Shown here in pieces: positions 11,193 to 23,249 of a stretch of DNA of 64,000 bases. How positions within the stretch are numbered: position 1 is the first letter of the stretch; the number at the start of each line of letters is the position of its first letter. The notes beneath the pieces were generated by a model. The model was not told the origin of the DNA. It saw only the letters and a program-made list of their open reading frames with translations, and did no database searches. Made by a program: the position numbers and the translations under genes. Source of the DNA: Phascolomyces articulosus (lineage: Eukaryota; Mucoromycota; Mucoromycetes; Mucorales; Lichtheimiaceae); NCBI GenBank assembly GCA_025677815.1, contig JAIXMP010000009.1, positions 186,001 through 250,000 of the forward strand, written 5' to 3'.

Positions 11193-13471
11193 TTAGTCTG
11201 AAGAGGATGAAACAGAAGATGATGTGGATGGAGAAATAGGACTTGTCACCATGGTTGAATTCGAAATCATTGTATGAGGTTCCAGCTCAAATTTTGTTAT
11301 CTGTGTCAAATATGCACAAGCTGCCAGTTCTAAGATGTATATTTGATCAAACACTGTTTTACCATCAAAACCACCAAGGATTACCAATCGACTATCATGA
11401 AGCACAGCTACATGATAGCCTCGAGGACTGGGTGCGGCACCCCATACCTTTCTTGTTTCCCAGCTCATATTCACTATATATCATCATCCCAATTTCCCAA
11501 TGAATAAAAGATCATCAACTTAGGGTATATTTATGAAATAATTGAAAATATAGTTACCCAAATTTAATAGTAAAACATCATTTACATAACGTGAACTATC
11601 ATGGCCACCAAAGAAAAATATATAACTACCCACTTGAGTTGCAGAATGGGCAAGACGTGGAATGGTACGATCCAGCGTATCCATTTGTGTCCAATGATTG
11701 TTCACTACAGAATAGAAAGAACGATCAGCATGAGCTTTCCACTTTTACAAAAAAAAAAAAAACGTGCACCGTATAACAAAAAGATAGTAGGTTTACCTAG
11801 ATCAAAAAGATAAATATCACTAAAGCATAATTTACCATCACTACCACCATAAACAACCAATTTATCTTTTACAAGAGTCGTAGTGTGATAACCACGTTCA
11901 GGTGGAGATGATCCAGTCGTTGTAATAACAGACCAATGAGGTGGATCTTGGGTTAAATCCAATGTATGTACATCAGCAAGTGCATGCGCTCCATCCCCAC
12001 CTCCTACAACGACCAGAGATTCTCTCCAAACATTACATGTATGAGCACGACGAGGCATAGGTGGTGTTCCAGTCGTCGTCACTTTGGACCATCGTAGCTT
12101 GTCTTTTTCATTATTACAAATAATTAAGGTTAACATATGTTACACAGCATCTATTTTACAATAACGTGTATAAATATATAGTTTTTATTACCTGTGTCAA
12201 ACATAAAAACATCATTAAAATAATAAGGACCAACCCCACCACCAAAAACATAAAGTTCACGTCGAATACTTCCATTATCTGCTTTCCTTTCCACATAATT
12301 ACATGAATGGGCACGAGAAGGTGGTGGGGGTCTACCTGATACCGCTGGTTTTGACCAAGTCATACTTTCTAATAGAGAACGGATGATTTAATAAAAAAAA
12401 GGGCACTCTTGTCTTTTTGTGACACATATTACCATGAGGTTGAAGGAAAGAAAAAAAAATGAGGAGAGGATATTTTACCCATATCAAGAACGTGTAATGT
12501 ATTAAAACAACGTTTACTATCTGATCCACCATACACAAAAAGTCGGTCTTGTACCATACATGCAGAATGAGCACGTAATGGAGGAGCATCTTTTTTAGCA
12601 CCATACGTCACACATCGAGACCAATACATACCTGCTGCAGGTGCAGGACGAACACTGACATTGGTACGTGTTAACTCTAATGCTGCAGCAACATGGTCTG
12701 CTACAACGCGAAGAGGTCGATGATGGGTTGGATGTTGGGGGATAGGATCATTGTTGTTCTTGTTGTTGATAGCTAATGGATCTTCACCTTGTACTTTCTT
12801 TTTTCGATAATTGCTAGTGCCATTATTAGTATTTGTATTCGGTGTAGAAGTACGACGAAAGGGGGGTATCCTTTCGGGTGTCGCTGATAATGATGGTTGA
12901 AAAGTGGGACTTGTCATTGCATCCAAAATTCGACCATGTTCTTTATTTGGAGTCGATGTGGGAAAAAAACAATGTTTTATATATAGCAGTATAATAGTTA
13001 GATTGAATGGATAGATGTAATTCTATCCCTTTCTTTCCCTCAAGTTTTTTTTCCTTTTCTCTCCCATCTCTCCCTCCTCCTCCTCTTCTTATACTTACTC
13101 GAGGAAGAATTGGATGATTTACGTGATAGTGATCCATTACTATGGCTCCTACTATTGCTACTATTCGTACTACTAGTACTATACATAGTGACAGTTCGAG
13201 AAGTATTGGCTGTTGTCGTCGTAGGTGTTGATATGGATCGTTGTGGACGATTATCTGCCGTCATTAAACGAAGCTCTTGAATAGAAAAATCATCACTACC
13301 TTCGGCAGGAAGTGTAGGTGATTCAGGGTATTCTACTTTACTACATTGAAAAATCTCAATATGCTGTGTCTTTTTTTTTTATCATTCTTGACAGAACCAA
13401 AAGACAAGTGGTTACCTTCCACTATTATTATGACTGGAGGACGACAACGATAACGACGACGGTATCGTCAT
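11193..13471 (-). CDS. Kelch-repeat protein
   Basis: Seven exons on the minus strand: 13471-13416, 13340-13099, 12940-12479, 12368-12192, 12102-11797, 11734-11558 and 11473-11193 (566 residues). The first ~200 residues are Ser/Thr/Asn-rich and disordered. From about residue 205 on there are kelch repeats with the usual RAHS/H, double Gly (YGGSD, FGGG, VGGGDG, FFGGHD, LGGFDG) and Trp signatures, enough for one beta-propeller. The C-terminal 40 residues are Ser-rich. Introns 3 to 6 all lie in phase 1 immediately after the Leu-Asp-x-Gly end of a repeat. Fungal kelch proteins of this type often act in polarity or in signalling, but the exact role here cannot be read from sequence. Confidence 0.88.
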
Positions 13472-13777
13472 TTTGAACTAAAATAAATTAAAGGAATGTC
13501 GAGAATGAAAGAAATTGCAACAAGTGAAAAAATGAAAATAAAAAAAAAAGTTGTAAAGGAAAGGAGAGAAAGTGAGTGAAAAAAAAAAAGAAAAAAGAAA
13601 AAAAAGAAAAAAGGAAAAAAAAAGGCATTTAATTATAAAGGGAACACAAGAAAAAAAAGGAGAAAGAATTATAACAGCAACACAACGATGAAAATGAATT
13701 ATGAAAAATGAAATGATATTTCCAACGGTTCAATTGTCTTCTTTAAACAGTAATACCCGTCAATTTGATTACATTTA
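13472..13777. other. Spacer between kelch and SWS1-like genes
   Basis: 306 bp, very A-rich on the plus strand (interrupted poly-A runs at about 13540-13625). Likely promoter of the kelch gene. No coding or RNA signal seen. Confidence 0.6.
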
Positions 13778-14358
13778 TTACTCTCCTACTTGCCATCGAT
13801 ACAACACTTCTCCAAAGGCTTCATCTTCTAATATAGATCCTTCTTCTTGATTTTGTAACATATTTAATGCATCTCCAAGTATTACTGCTAAAGCATGTCG
13901 GCACTAGGACCATGTTATTATAATGATAATCAAATAACCCTCATCACCCAATACAATAATAATTAGTTACCATCAAAGCTTGTTGTTCAGAAATGACAGA
14001 ATCAAAGAATTCAGGACAAGAACAATAACGAGGACATGTAAAACATATATAAGGTTGCATAGGTTGTTGATGATTACTTTCAGACGTCATGGGTCGATGT
14101 TGCTCCATAATGGTATCTTTGACGCGATATAATACACGCCCTGTTTTACATTGAACGCGTTCGACTACGCAAAAAAAAAATCAATCATTCCTGATCTTTC
14201 CCCTCCTCCTTTGATACACTTGTACATTTATCCTCCATCGGATGGATATAAACTCACCTGCGTTTTGTTCAATCAAATAGAGAGCTTCATAGAGAGTCTC
14301 GTGGAATAAGACAAAAAGCAAGTGGGTGTTTTCTTCTGTTACTAGATATTCACAAGTG

Positions 14359-14391
<33 letters not shown>

Positions 14392-14573
14392 GGTTTCATA
14401 ACAGTCGCGTTTTTTTTTTAAAAAAAAAAGTCAACAAGGGTGAAGAAAAATAATATCCATGGAGAAGGGAATGCTATTCTCATTTTTGTACAAACCTTAC
14501 ATTCTTTTGAAGCCGAAATTTCTTGTAAAATGGCATCTAGAAGTAAAAGTGAATCACATGAGTTTTGTGTCAT
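13778..14573 (-). CDS. SWIM zinc-finger protein, SWS1/ZSWIM7-like
   Basis: Four exons on the minus strand: 14573-14501, 14341-14258, 14164-13971 and 13903-13778 give 158 residues. A SWIM motif is complete: C100-x-C102 then C118-x-H120, with the typical VQCKTGRVLYRV strand before it and the ALAVILGDAL helix after it. The N-terminal half has the helical LLLLDAILQEI and LFVLFHETLYEAL blocks found before the SWIM motif in SWS1/ZSWIM7. That family forms the Shu complex with Rad51 paralogues in homologous recombination. Length matches ZSWIM7 (about 140). The junction of exons 1 and 2 was set by frame (donor GTAAGG, acceptor CTAG). Confidence 0.8.
14357..14392. repeat. (CA)n-(GA)n microsatellite in intron 1 of the SWS1-like gene
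   Basis: A CA dinucleotide run passes directly into a GA run. It lies upstream of the acceptor, in the intron's pyrimidine tract when read on the gene strand. Confidence 0.9.
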
Positions 14574-15613
14574 ATGCAGCAAAAATAATAAAGTAATGAA
14601 AAAAAAAGAGAAGAACGGGTTTAAAAAAAAGAGAGGAGGTTACAGATATTTTCCTTTTATGCTTATAGCCAGGACAAATCTAAAAATAACGCATTAAAGT
14701 ACGTGGGTATTATTCATTATAATATTCCATCCATTGTGTTGCTATGCCCATAAGGTACTACCGTATCCATAATTATTGTATTTGCTTTTGACTATTCGGT
14801 TTCTTATATTTTTAGACATAAATTAAGCATGAGTATGTTTTAAAAAAGCAATGCATATCTATAAAGCAGCTAATTTCAATAAACCGTGAGAGGATATGAA
14901 AATCTATGGATTTTTCAAAGTATAGATATTCGCATGGAACTGAATAAATAATTAAAATAAATATTAATAATAACAATACATGAAACTACTTAGTGTAATA
15001 ATTTACTATGAAAGCATATTGTCGTTGGTCCATGATGTACATGAAAATTCTTGAGTATCTATAAATGTTGTATGGAAATTTGCGATAATCCATGAAAAAA
15101 CTAAACGTACACCTATGATCATATGATAAAATGTATCTCAATCTACCTCTTTTACTCTTCTCCTCATTATTCAGCATAGCCAATGACCCAAAAAAGATTT
15201 TTTTACTTAATATAAAACAAGTGGTTACAACTTAAATACTATATCAAAAAGGAAGATACTGAAAATAAATGTATGAATCTCGATGAATCTGCTTATCTTT
15301 GATCTATGAATATCTCTAAAAGCCCAAAACTATTCTAGTTCTATAAAAGAGTATGAATTCGAACGTTTCATAGGCTGTCACTGCATTATAAATTATAGAC
15401 TTCATAGATTTTCAGTGAATATAATAGACCACATTTTACTGTGGTGAATGCTGTGCTTTAGGTAATTTCTATCTCAACACATCGGAAGGCATGACGGGCT
15501 GTGACGGCCATTATGGTTTGGCGTGTTAGGGTAAAAAAACAAAAAAAAATGCGCACACCTGTAAATTTAATACAACCTTCCTTTCTTTGTAAAAAAAAAT
15601 ATAAAATACAAAA
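14574..15613. other. Gene-poor spacer upstream of TIM10
   Basis: About 1 kb, AT-rich, with no ORF showing coding-like composition and no recognisable RNA. It holds the upstream regions of the divergent SWS1-like gene and TIM10. Confidence 0.6.
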
Positions 15614-15999
15614 ATGTCGTTCTTTGGTGGAAATGGTATGCAATCCCAACAAGCAATAAACCCTCAAAACATTGCAATGGCAGAGCAAGAGCTTGAAATG
15701 GTGACGGATTTATTCAACCGGTAAGTTTTATTGAAAAAGAAAAAAAATACGACATATTGACGTGTCAATCAAAGTCGTTTATATAAAATGAATTGTGGAA
15801 ACCAAGTGTAACTAATGTTATGAATGATAGTATTGTTGATTCGTGCTATACTAAGTGTATTTCAAAAGAGTATGCACAAAACGACTTAACCCAAGGTGAA
15901 TCTGTATGTATTGATCGTTGCGTTGCCAAGTTTTTTGACGTCAACACCAAGGTTGGAGAAAAGATGCAACAAATGGGTCAACAAAATATGCCTAAATAA
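15614..15999 (+). CDS. TIM10: Mitochondrial intermembrane-space chaperone Tim10
   Basis: Two exons, 15614-15720 and 15831-15999, give 91 residues. The twin CX3C motif is exact: C41-YTK-C45 and C62-IDR-C66. The family N-terminal signature AMAEQELEMVTDLFNR and the tail MQQMGQQ are present. Tim10 pairs with Tim9 to carry hydrophobic carrier and TIM proteins across the intermembrane space, and is folded by Mia40-driven disulfide formation. The intron splits an Arg codon just before the first cysteine pair. Confidence 0.96.
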
Positions 16000-16979
16000 A
16001 GTAGAATGGATCCATTCTTTGTCCTTTATAACATTTTTTCCTGTTCTACAATCATCATTTATTTAGCAACAACAGCGACAACAACCACTATAACGGCAAC
16101 AGCATTAACTATAAATAACGACGTAAATTTATATATTATAATATTGTTAGACGGTTTATTTTGTATTTAGACATCAATCAAATCAACAAGAACTCTTACC
16201 CCATTACTTGTATTGGTTGACTTTTTGTATATTACTTTTATTATTAAAAATTGTATTCTGGATGATCGTAAACGGAATTTAAGAACAACTAAGGCTTGAT
16301 GGAATTTACCTTGCGTTAATATCAATATGAATTGATAGTATCGACTACTATTTTGATTAATATCTAAATTGTTGTTGTCTTTTACAAGTTATTATCTTCC
16401 CCTATTCATTTATTTATTTTACACAACAACTACAACAAAAGCAACAACATCCCTCTCCCCTCCAGTTGGTGGCAAAGCATCTGAATATTAGCATCCAAAA
16501 AAAAAAAGAATAAGAAAAAAAAGGTTTGCTGCAATGCAATGCATGGTCTGGATGAATTATTATTTATACATGGTCTTTGAAGAATAACATCTGTGGTTAT
16601 GATGATAATAGAAATGGTATTATATACTTATAGTTTCATAGTACAAGTAAATAACAACTTTCCACGTTCTTGACTCCTTATTCATCCATCACCACCTACC
16701 ATCATCACCATATCACTGCTGACCTTCCACCTTCCCCCTTTATTATTGGATCTCCTTCGAAATAAACGACATGATATTACACACATACATACACATACTA
16801 CTTCTCTCTTTCTTCTTTTCTTTTCTCTCTCTTTCATTTTTCTTTATTATTATTATTCTTATTATTACTGCTTTAACCTTTTTGCGTGTGCTATTATTTT
16901 TCTATATACATACTGTTCATATATTATAACAACAACATCAACAACAACCAATAACTTATTATTATTTTTGTATATTACA
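16000..16979. other. Spacer between TIM10 and the coiled-coil gene
   Basis: About 980 bp, AT-rich, with scattered CAA-rich and pyrimidine-rich stretches (about 16780-16870 is a strong CT run that looks like a fungal promoter tract). No gene seen. Confidence 0.6.
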
Positions 16980-19293
16980 ATGACAATCTCAACACCCTTA
17001 TCGACTACAACGACAACTACCGTAACAAAACCGTCATCATCAGCAACCACAGTTTCTCTGGATGTGGCTGATCTGATACGAATTTTACAAGTTCAAATAC
17101 CTCAGCTACATAATGAGTCTATAGTATATGCAAGTATATCCAGCTAGTTATTATGATTATGAGATAATGAAAAAGAAATACTTGTTTATAAAGTATTTGT
17201 TTAAATATATAGGAACACAAAGCACAGATGGAGGATACCAAAGAACAATACCGATTGTTATGCAAAGAAACGGATAGCTTGCGTAAGGTAAAACACAAAT
17301 AATAAATGCAAAATAAAATAATAAATAAGCCTTGTAAATAATAATCAAAACCGTTTCATTATTTATAGAAATTATTGGCTGTTATACAAGACAATAATAA
17401 TCATCGCAAAACACAAGAACGCATGGAGTCACAAATTTATATACAACAACAAGAACTTGCTCAACTTCACAAGGAATCACAAGCCTTGACTCGGCAACGA
17501 AAACATCTTGAAAAACGACTTGAAGATGAAGTAATTCTATTTCTTCCATATATTCAGTTTTTTATCTTTCTCCCCTTTCCCCCTTTCTTCTTTCCTCCTT
17601 ATATATATACACATATATATACGATATACTCCTTTTCAACTTGATAAAGAATGAGAAGATACCATGACATTTTTTATTTATCTTTTGAAAACTAATGACG
17701 ATACTACAGCTACAAAATTATGAAAGCGATAGATTATTGTGGCAACAGCGAGAATCCGATCTTTCTACCGAAGTTAAGCGATGGTCTGTACATGAGCGAG
17801 TTGGTAATGGAAAACAACAATATCCTCGACGTACTCGAAGTGCCACAGCATCCAACATTTGGGGACGTACGAACAATAGCTTACCTGACTTACGTATGGT
17901 TTATAATTTTCAATTAGTCATATAAAAGTAGATGGTATTATAACGGACTGCTCTATGTCGACTAAACGTGATCTATCATTTTATTTTTATGTGAAGAATG
18001 TTGGAACACAATACCAAATAATAGCAATATGAGTACTCTTTTTGAAGAAAGAACAAAGACTGTTGATGGTATAGCTGCTAGGGACACCAAAATTCGTGCA
18101 CAAGAAAAACTTATTTCGGATTTCAAGAGTGAAGTGGAACAGCAGAAAAGGGTGATTCATGAGGCAGTATTAGCGGCAGAAGCACAAGTACAACGGATAG
18201 ATATCCTGGAACAAGAGTTAGAAAGCTTAAAAGAAGTTAATGCTTCTTTAATGGAGGATAATGAAAGTTATCAAGTGTTATTACATGAGAAAACAATGGC
18301 TGGTGAATTCCCAAAGGTAGGAAGCACTCTGTGTAACACATTTTTATTTTGTTTGCTAACAAGCATTCTTTTGTCTTAATATCTCATTATCTATATACTT
18401 AATAATGAGGAATTAATAGAAGGCAGATTTGGCGACAGTAATACCCTCTGAAGGTTCATCTGCAACCGTTGCCGATACAATCTCCATCACCATGAATAAT
18501 AATAATACATCCAAGACAGCACCAGACATGAGTAGCCTTGCAGCTGAACTGAATAAAGTACAAATAGTAGATGACTGTACATGCAAGCATGGTGCCACAG
18601 TTCAGAGTAAGTTGTTTTTCTTATAAACTAACTCAACCGTATCATAATTTGTTAATAAAAGAAAATCAATTTTGGATTTAAATAGAACTCTCGGACGAAA
18701 TTCGAGTTCTTCAGGAATCCAACAAAGCCTTGTCGTTGTACATGAACAAAATTCTTTTAAAAATTATTGATAACCAAGAACTTGTTGATGTATTAAATAT
18801 CGATGAAGATGATGAGCAATCAACAACATTCAAGAATAACCTACCAACAGCACCAGCATTGCCAGCTTCTAACAACAAAAAGGATATGACACATTCTCCA
18901 TCATTAACCACGACAAGTCCCTCCTTTACTACTACTAGTATCACAGCTAATAATAGTAGGCCACGACGAAGTACTGTATCATCTTGGATATCTGCATCTA
19001 AGCAGCCTGTCACTGGCGAATCTCCTACAGCAATTGGCCGTCATAGAAGCCATACGAACAATGATGCAAGCACACATCAAGGTAACAGCAATGGTGGTTG
19101 GTCGCGCGCATTGAAACGTATGACTGTTATTGGGTGGTCAAGCAAAGATTCAACCAATAATAATAACAACAGTAATAGTAACAGTACCAGTAGTAACAAT
19201 AATAATATTAGTAACTGTAACAGCGGAAATACTATTACTCCAGCAAACCACGACTCAGCTATATCGTCCTGTAACAGCATCATGGAGGAATAA
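16980..19293 (+). CDS. Coiled-coil protein of unknown function
   Basis: Seven exons: 16980-17123, 17213-17287, 17369-17530, 17710-17893, 17997-18316, 18420-18606 and 18686-19293 (559 residues). After a Thr-rich start, residues ~30-130 and ~190-300 form long heptad-like helices rich in Gln, Glu, Lys and Leu. A short Cys/His pair (CTCKHG) lies near residue 350, then another helix (EIRVLQESNKALSLYMNKILLKI) and a disordered Ser/Thr/Asn tail with a Trp-basic patch. Similar fungal proteins are annotated only as M-protein-repeat or Uso1-like coiled coils. The acceptor at exon 6 could be 18420 or 18423 (one extra Lys). No catalytic motif is seen. Confidence 0.78.
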
Positions 19294-20221
19294 TTTTTTT
19301 TAAGATTCTAATAATAAAAAGAATTTATTGACATATGGAGAAATAATATATTCATAGGTCTATATAACATGCCTGGAGTTTATAAAAATTCTAATGTTGT
19401 TTTACCAAATATTATTACATACATCGTTTATGAGTACATAAATGTACCCACACCGCATGGAAGCTACTAAAGACAAGCAGATGGATATCTTTTGTGCAAA
19501 ATTGTAAAAGACACCACCTATTCCTAATTTTCATTCAATTCAGAATGAGAAAAACAAAACTTACCATTACAGACGGTGGTGAATGCCAGCAACGCATCCC
19601 GTCGAAACAGGCATGCTCGTTTTGGGGCTAATCCATGGACACTTCCTTTATCATAATATTTTTTTTCTTATTAGTAAAATATAACTTCTTCACTTTATCC
19701 ACAGCTATTATAATATCACACCTTCTTTTGTAATACTTTCGTAGCTTACCAAAGCAGAACTATTAGGATGGCCAAAGAAAAAGAAGAAAAGAAAAATGAA
19801 AGTCTTCTCTTGTGATATTTTATAAATTATGTTGATATTCTCACAACAACAACATATTAATACGAACGTAGCTTTATGTCTTTTTAAAAGCACTATTATC
19901 CTCTGCCATAACGTGGTTTTATTTACTTTATTGTACATTTGAGATAAAATCGGATGTCTTGTCTTAATTATCCTTTATAGTTATTTGAATGGAAGGATGT
20001 ATCGACATTAAATCATCATTTAATATGATTGGCGCCCGACAATTTATTACACCACGCTATCCATGGACGCTTATAAACGATAAAAAACAACTCCGCAACT
20101 AAAATGCATATAAGTTATGTAGTAGGAAGACAAGTAAATTAAAATGGCTTTTCATGTTTCTCTTTCGTCAAGATAGACAAGCGTAATTATTAAGGCAGAA
20201 GTTTACAACTTTGTTAATAAT
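19294..20221. other. Spacer with no recognised gene
   Basis: About 930 bp. AT-rich, with a few short ORFs of non-coding appearance. Nothing identifiable. Confidence 0.55.
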
Positions 20222-20980
20222 ATGGAGGATGGAAACGATAATACGAATGTAGATAAGCCTTTAAACCAGTCAGATCCTGAATCTGCAAATCAGCGATACT
20301 CCACCATCCGTTCGGAATCACACCATTCTATATCTGAAACAACTGCAACACCTAAACTAACTGGTCCCATTCGAAAACCTCATCGTAATCCAGCACCTAG
20401 ATATGATCCTATTTTCTCTTCATCGTCATCACGTAACCTGTCTATAAGTGACAGGACTTTTATTGATTTTACTCGTTGTTTATATCAAACCAAGTCTATT
20501 GTAAAGGGTTTACAACAATTCAGTAATTCCATTTGCCCTGCATTACGTTTATCACCATTTAATGGTCATTCTGCATCGTCATCGTTACGTGATCCTCGAC
20601 TCTCTTCTGAGGAATTTGTTTGTCATGTTAATCAGTATCTTGACAATACGTTTCAAAAAATATCTCGGCTATGTAAAATACTATTATTAATCTTGGAACG
20701 GATTGAACAAGGCCATACAGAAGTAAGACGAGAACGAATTGATTCATTTCGGACAGAAGTTTGGGAACAAATTCGACAAGCAACATATACAAAAGAAACA
20801 TTAATAAGATATATTCAGCAACACATTGATTCTGTGGTGAATACTACATCAGGCTCAACATCGTCATCAACACCGTCCCCTTCTTCAAAGCCATCATCAC
20901 CTACTAACGGAGGAACAGTGCCCGGTGAGCTAACAACAGCGTCCCCTACTACATCAGCATATTCACCTTCCACTGTATAA
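20222..20980 (+). CDS. Hypothetical protein, single exon
   Basis: 252 residues, no intron needed. Residues 1-75 are Ser/Thr/Asn/Pro-rich. Residues ~80-205 are a compact helical region (FIDFTRCLYQTKSIVKGLQQFSN, then NQYLDNTFQKISRLCKILLLILERIEQG, then EVWEQIRQATYTKETLIRYIQQHID). The last 45 residues are Ser/Pro/Thr-rich. The middle helix LCKILLLILERIE is hydrophobic but too broken for a confident membrane segment. I do not recognise the family. Confidence 0.7.
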   Translation: MEDGNDNTNVDKPLNQSDPESANQRYSTIRSESHHSISETTATPKLTGPIRKPHRNPAPRYDPIFSSSSSRNLSISDRTFIDFTRCLYQTKSIVKGLQQFSNSICPALRLSPFNGHSASSSLRDPRLSSEEFVCHVNQYLDNTFQKISRLCKILLLILERIEQGHTEVRRERIDSFRTEVWEQIRQATYTKETLIRYIQQHIDSVVNTTSGSTSSSTPSPSSKPSSPTNGGTVPGELTTASPTTSAYSPSTV

Positions 20981-22540
20981 CTATATTTATATAAAAACAT
21001 ACCAAGAAATCTTGTATATTCTCTTACAGAGTTTTCATTCTACATACTGTACCATAGCTTTTTTTCTCATGTGTCATCATCCTTCTAACAAACTATATAT
21101 CATCTTCCGAACCAGTCCTCCCTACAATTTGTTTTATATGTTTTTCTAACGATTTTACTTGCACATTAATAAAAACATCATACCCTATCTATATTTTATA
21201 TGAAATCATTATTCATCGTTTCCGTCGAATTTCATAAACAAAAAATACTCAATCACCATATAGTTCTTTGATTGCTACTAACATTTCTGGGGTTAGCCAA
21301 GTTAATACCGAGATTCTATGATATAACCCTAGTCAAAAATGTGCGTCTAATTCGTAACCTATTAAGGTAGATGTTGGTATTTTAGATTCCAATGAAACAG
21401 TAGCTTTAAAAGAATTTATCGTGTCGTAACATTACCGAAGGAGCATATTGAAGCTGTACCGAAAGAAAAATAGGAAGATGGAGTATATACATAATAAAAA
21501 TACGATACGATAATGGTAAATGAAGGTAAAGAAGATGATAAGATTGATAATGATGGTATGAAGATGCAGATAATGAGTGTGTGGGTGTGGGTGTGGATGT
21601 TTTGAAATGTCACTTGCTTCCTCCAAAACTAAATGACCTTGTTGTTAGTTCGCTCCTTGGCTATGTAGATAATTATAAACAAAGAATTAAATTTAATAAT
21701 AATAAACAGCTGAAGCAAAAAAAAAAAATCGATGCTCGTTATCATTTTTTCTTTGAGTCTTGCTTTTTTCTTATAATTGACTGTGGCTATTTATTAATAG
21801 CCACGTATTATATAATAAATTTATTGTCGGATCGCTGCATTGCTTATATCAAACTTATCATAATAGGAAATACTAAACCGATTAGTTTGGTAAACCCCAA
21901 CCCCCCCCCAAAAAAAAAGAGAAATCTGAAGTGGTCAACTTTTTTTTTTCAGGAAATATTTACCTGAAAAAACGCAATTTCAGGAATGACCTCATTTTAA
22001 TAGTGTGCTTTATTCTATTCAAAATCCATTGTGTAAAGACCTCAATAGCATTAATATGATAGCTACCATTTTTATTATATTTTCCTATGCTGATGGATTA
22101 TTATGGCGATCTTTTTCTCTTCCTTTCTTAGCAAAATCACAAGAAAAGTAGTAAATGAAGTTGCATGAAAAATATACTTCAGCTTCTAAAAAAGGTAAAA
22201 GAAGTATTTTATTTAACAATAACGAGAGAAAACCATTATATAGGTATATCATGTTTTATTTTACCAGAAAAAAACCTGATTTAGCCTGTGTCAGGAATAT
22301 TTTTTGATGAAAAAAAAAACAATCAAATTTCAGTTTTTTTACAGACACGTCTCCTAAGATTGTACCTGTTGTGCTACAATAAAAAAAGGCACATTTCATT
22401 TGTTGATACTCAAAGATAAAATATTCACAAGACATTATTATTATTTAATGCGATAATGTTTTGAATATTTGAATTTCACTTTATGACTATGTTTTACATT
22501 GTTATCTTTAGAGATGTCTCGTGTTTTGACATTATACTGA
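20981..22540. other. Gene-poor AT-rich stretch
   Basis: About 1.5 kb. Contains homopolymer runs (C-run plus A-run near 21900-21920) and two CAGGAA(A)TATTT-like words at about 21950 and 22292, possibly repeat debris. No supported gene. Confidence 0.5.
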
Positions 22541-23126
22541 TTGAATGAAGAACAGAAAATTGAAGAAAAACAACCGATTGCTGAACAAGTACCTACTGTC
22601 CGACCAGATCATATAATATCCAAGAATAACATTGAATATGGCCTTGGAGAATGTGGAAAACTTGGTTCAGCGGGCATTGAAAGAAAAGATATTATTGAAA
22701 CGCCCAAAGTTGATGAAAGACTTATATACCAGAGTTACAATTAAGTCTGGTAATAAAATGGATTTTGTTCGCAAGTTAATGTCGTGTATTTTAATCAATC
22801 ATGTAAGTAAAGTGGTCGTATACAATGGGATCATTTTATTTTGCTTATCAAAACATGTAAAAAGAAATAGTTGTTTTTTTTACTATTTATTAAATTTATA
22901 CAAAATGAATTCATGATAAATATCACTAGGCCGCAGCAGAATGAGTTTATCCACCATGAATTGTCCGGTAGGTGTTGTATGTCCCGTTCGAACGTCAGAG
23001 GAATATGAACTTCCAAAGGATCCGTCATGGTCCATGTCTAGCATTGTACCAATCATGAAGTTGACCCCAAGGACGAAGGTAAACCTCGATTTTTTTTCGA
23101 CACCCAAATATTCCCAATTTTGCTGA
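22541..23126 (+). pseudogene. Decayed copy of a repetitive ORF family resembling one seen in Mucorales
   Basis: The frame from 22541 reads PDHII..YGLGECGKLGS..GIERKDIIETPK and then shifts. The adjacent frame continues at once with PKLMKDLYTRVTI..FVRKLMSC, and after about 130 disrupted bases a third piece (from 22941) reads MNCPVGVVCPVRTSEEY.LPKDPSWS..IVPIMKLTPRTKV. From memory, multi-copy uncharacterised proteins in Mucorales genomes share this order: a PD..GE.GK block, a TPK(L/V)M(K/R)D helix, then an NCP.G.VC strand block near the C-terminus. This copy has at least one frameshift and internal stops, so it looks dead. The family's function is unknown; the PD...E..K spacing only faintly suggests a nuclease-like fold. 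Confidence 0.45.
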
Positions 23127-23249
23127 TGGCAGTTGTGACAAACTGTGCATAAAATACTTTTCTTCTGTAGATGTTCGTGGAACATTCAATTGCTCTTTTA
23201 GAAGAGCATTGTACTGATTGTGGTTGGATGAACCATTGTACAAGTACAA

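Noticed and set aside
22883..23185. Minus-strand ORF with protein-like text (DMDHDGSFGSSYSSDVRTGH)
   Set aside because: It overlaps the plus-strand repeat-family remnant, which has the better match. Treated as its shadow.
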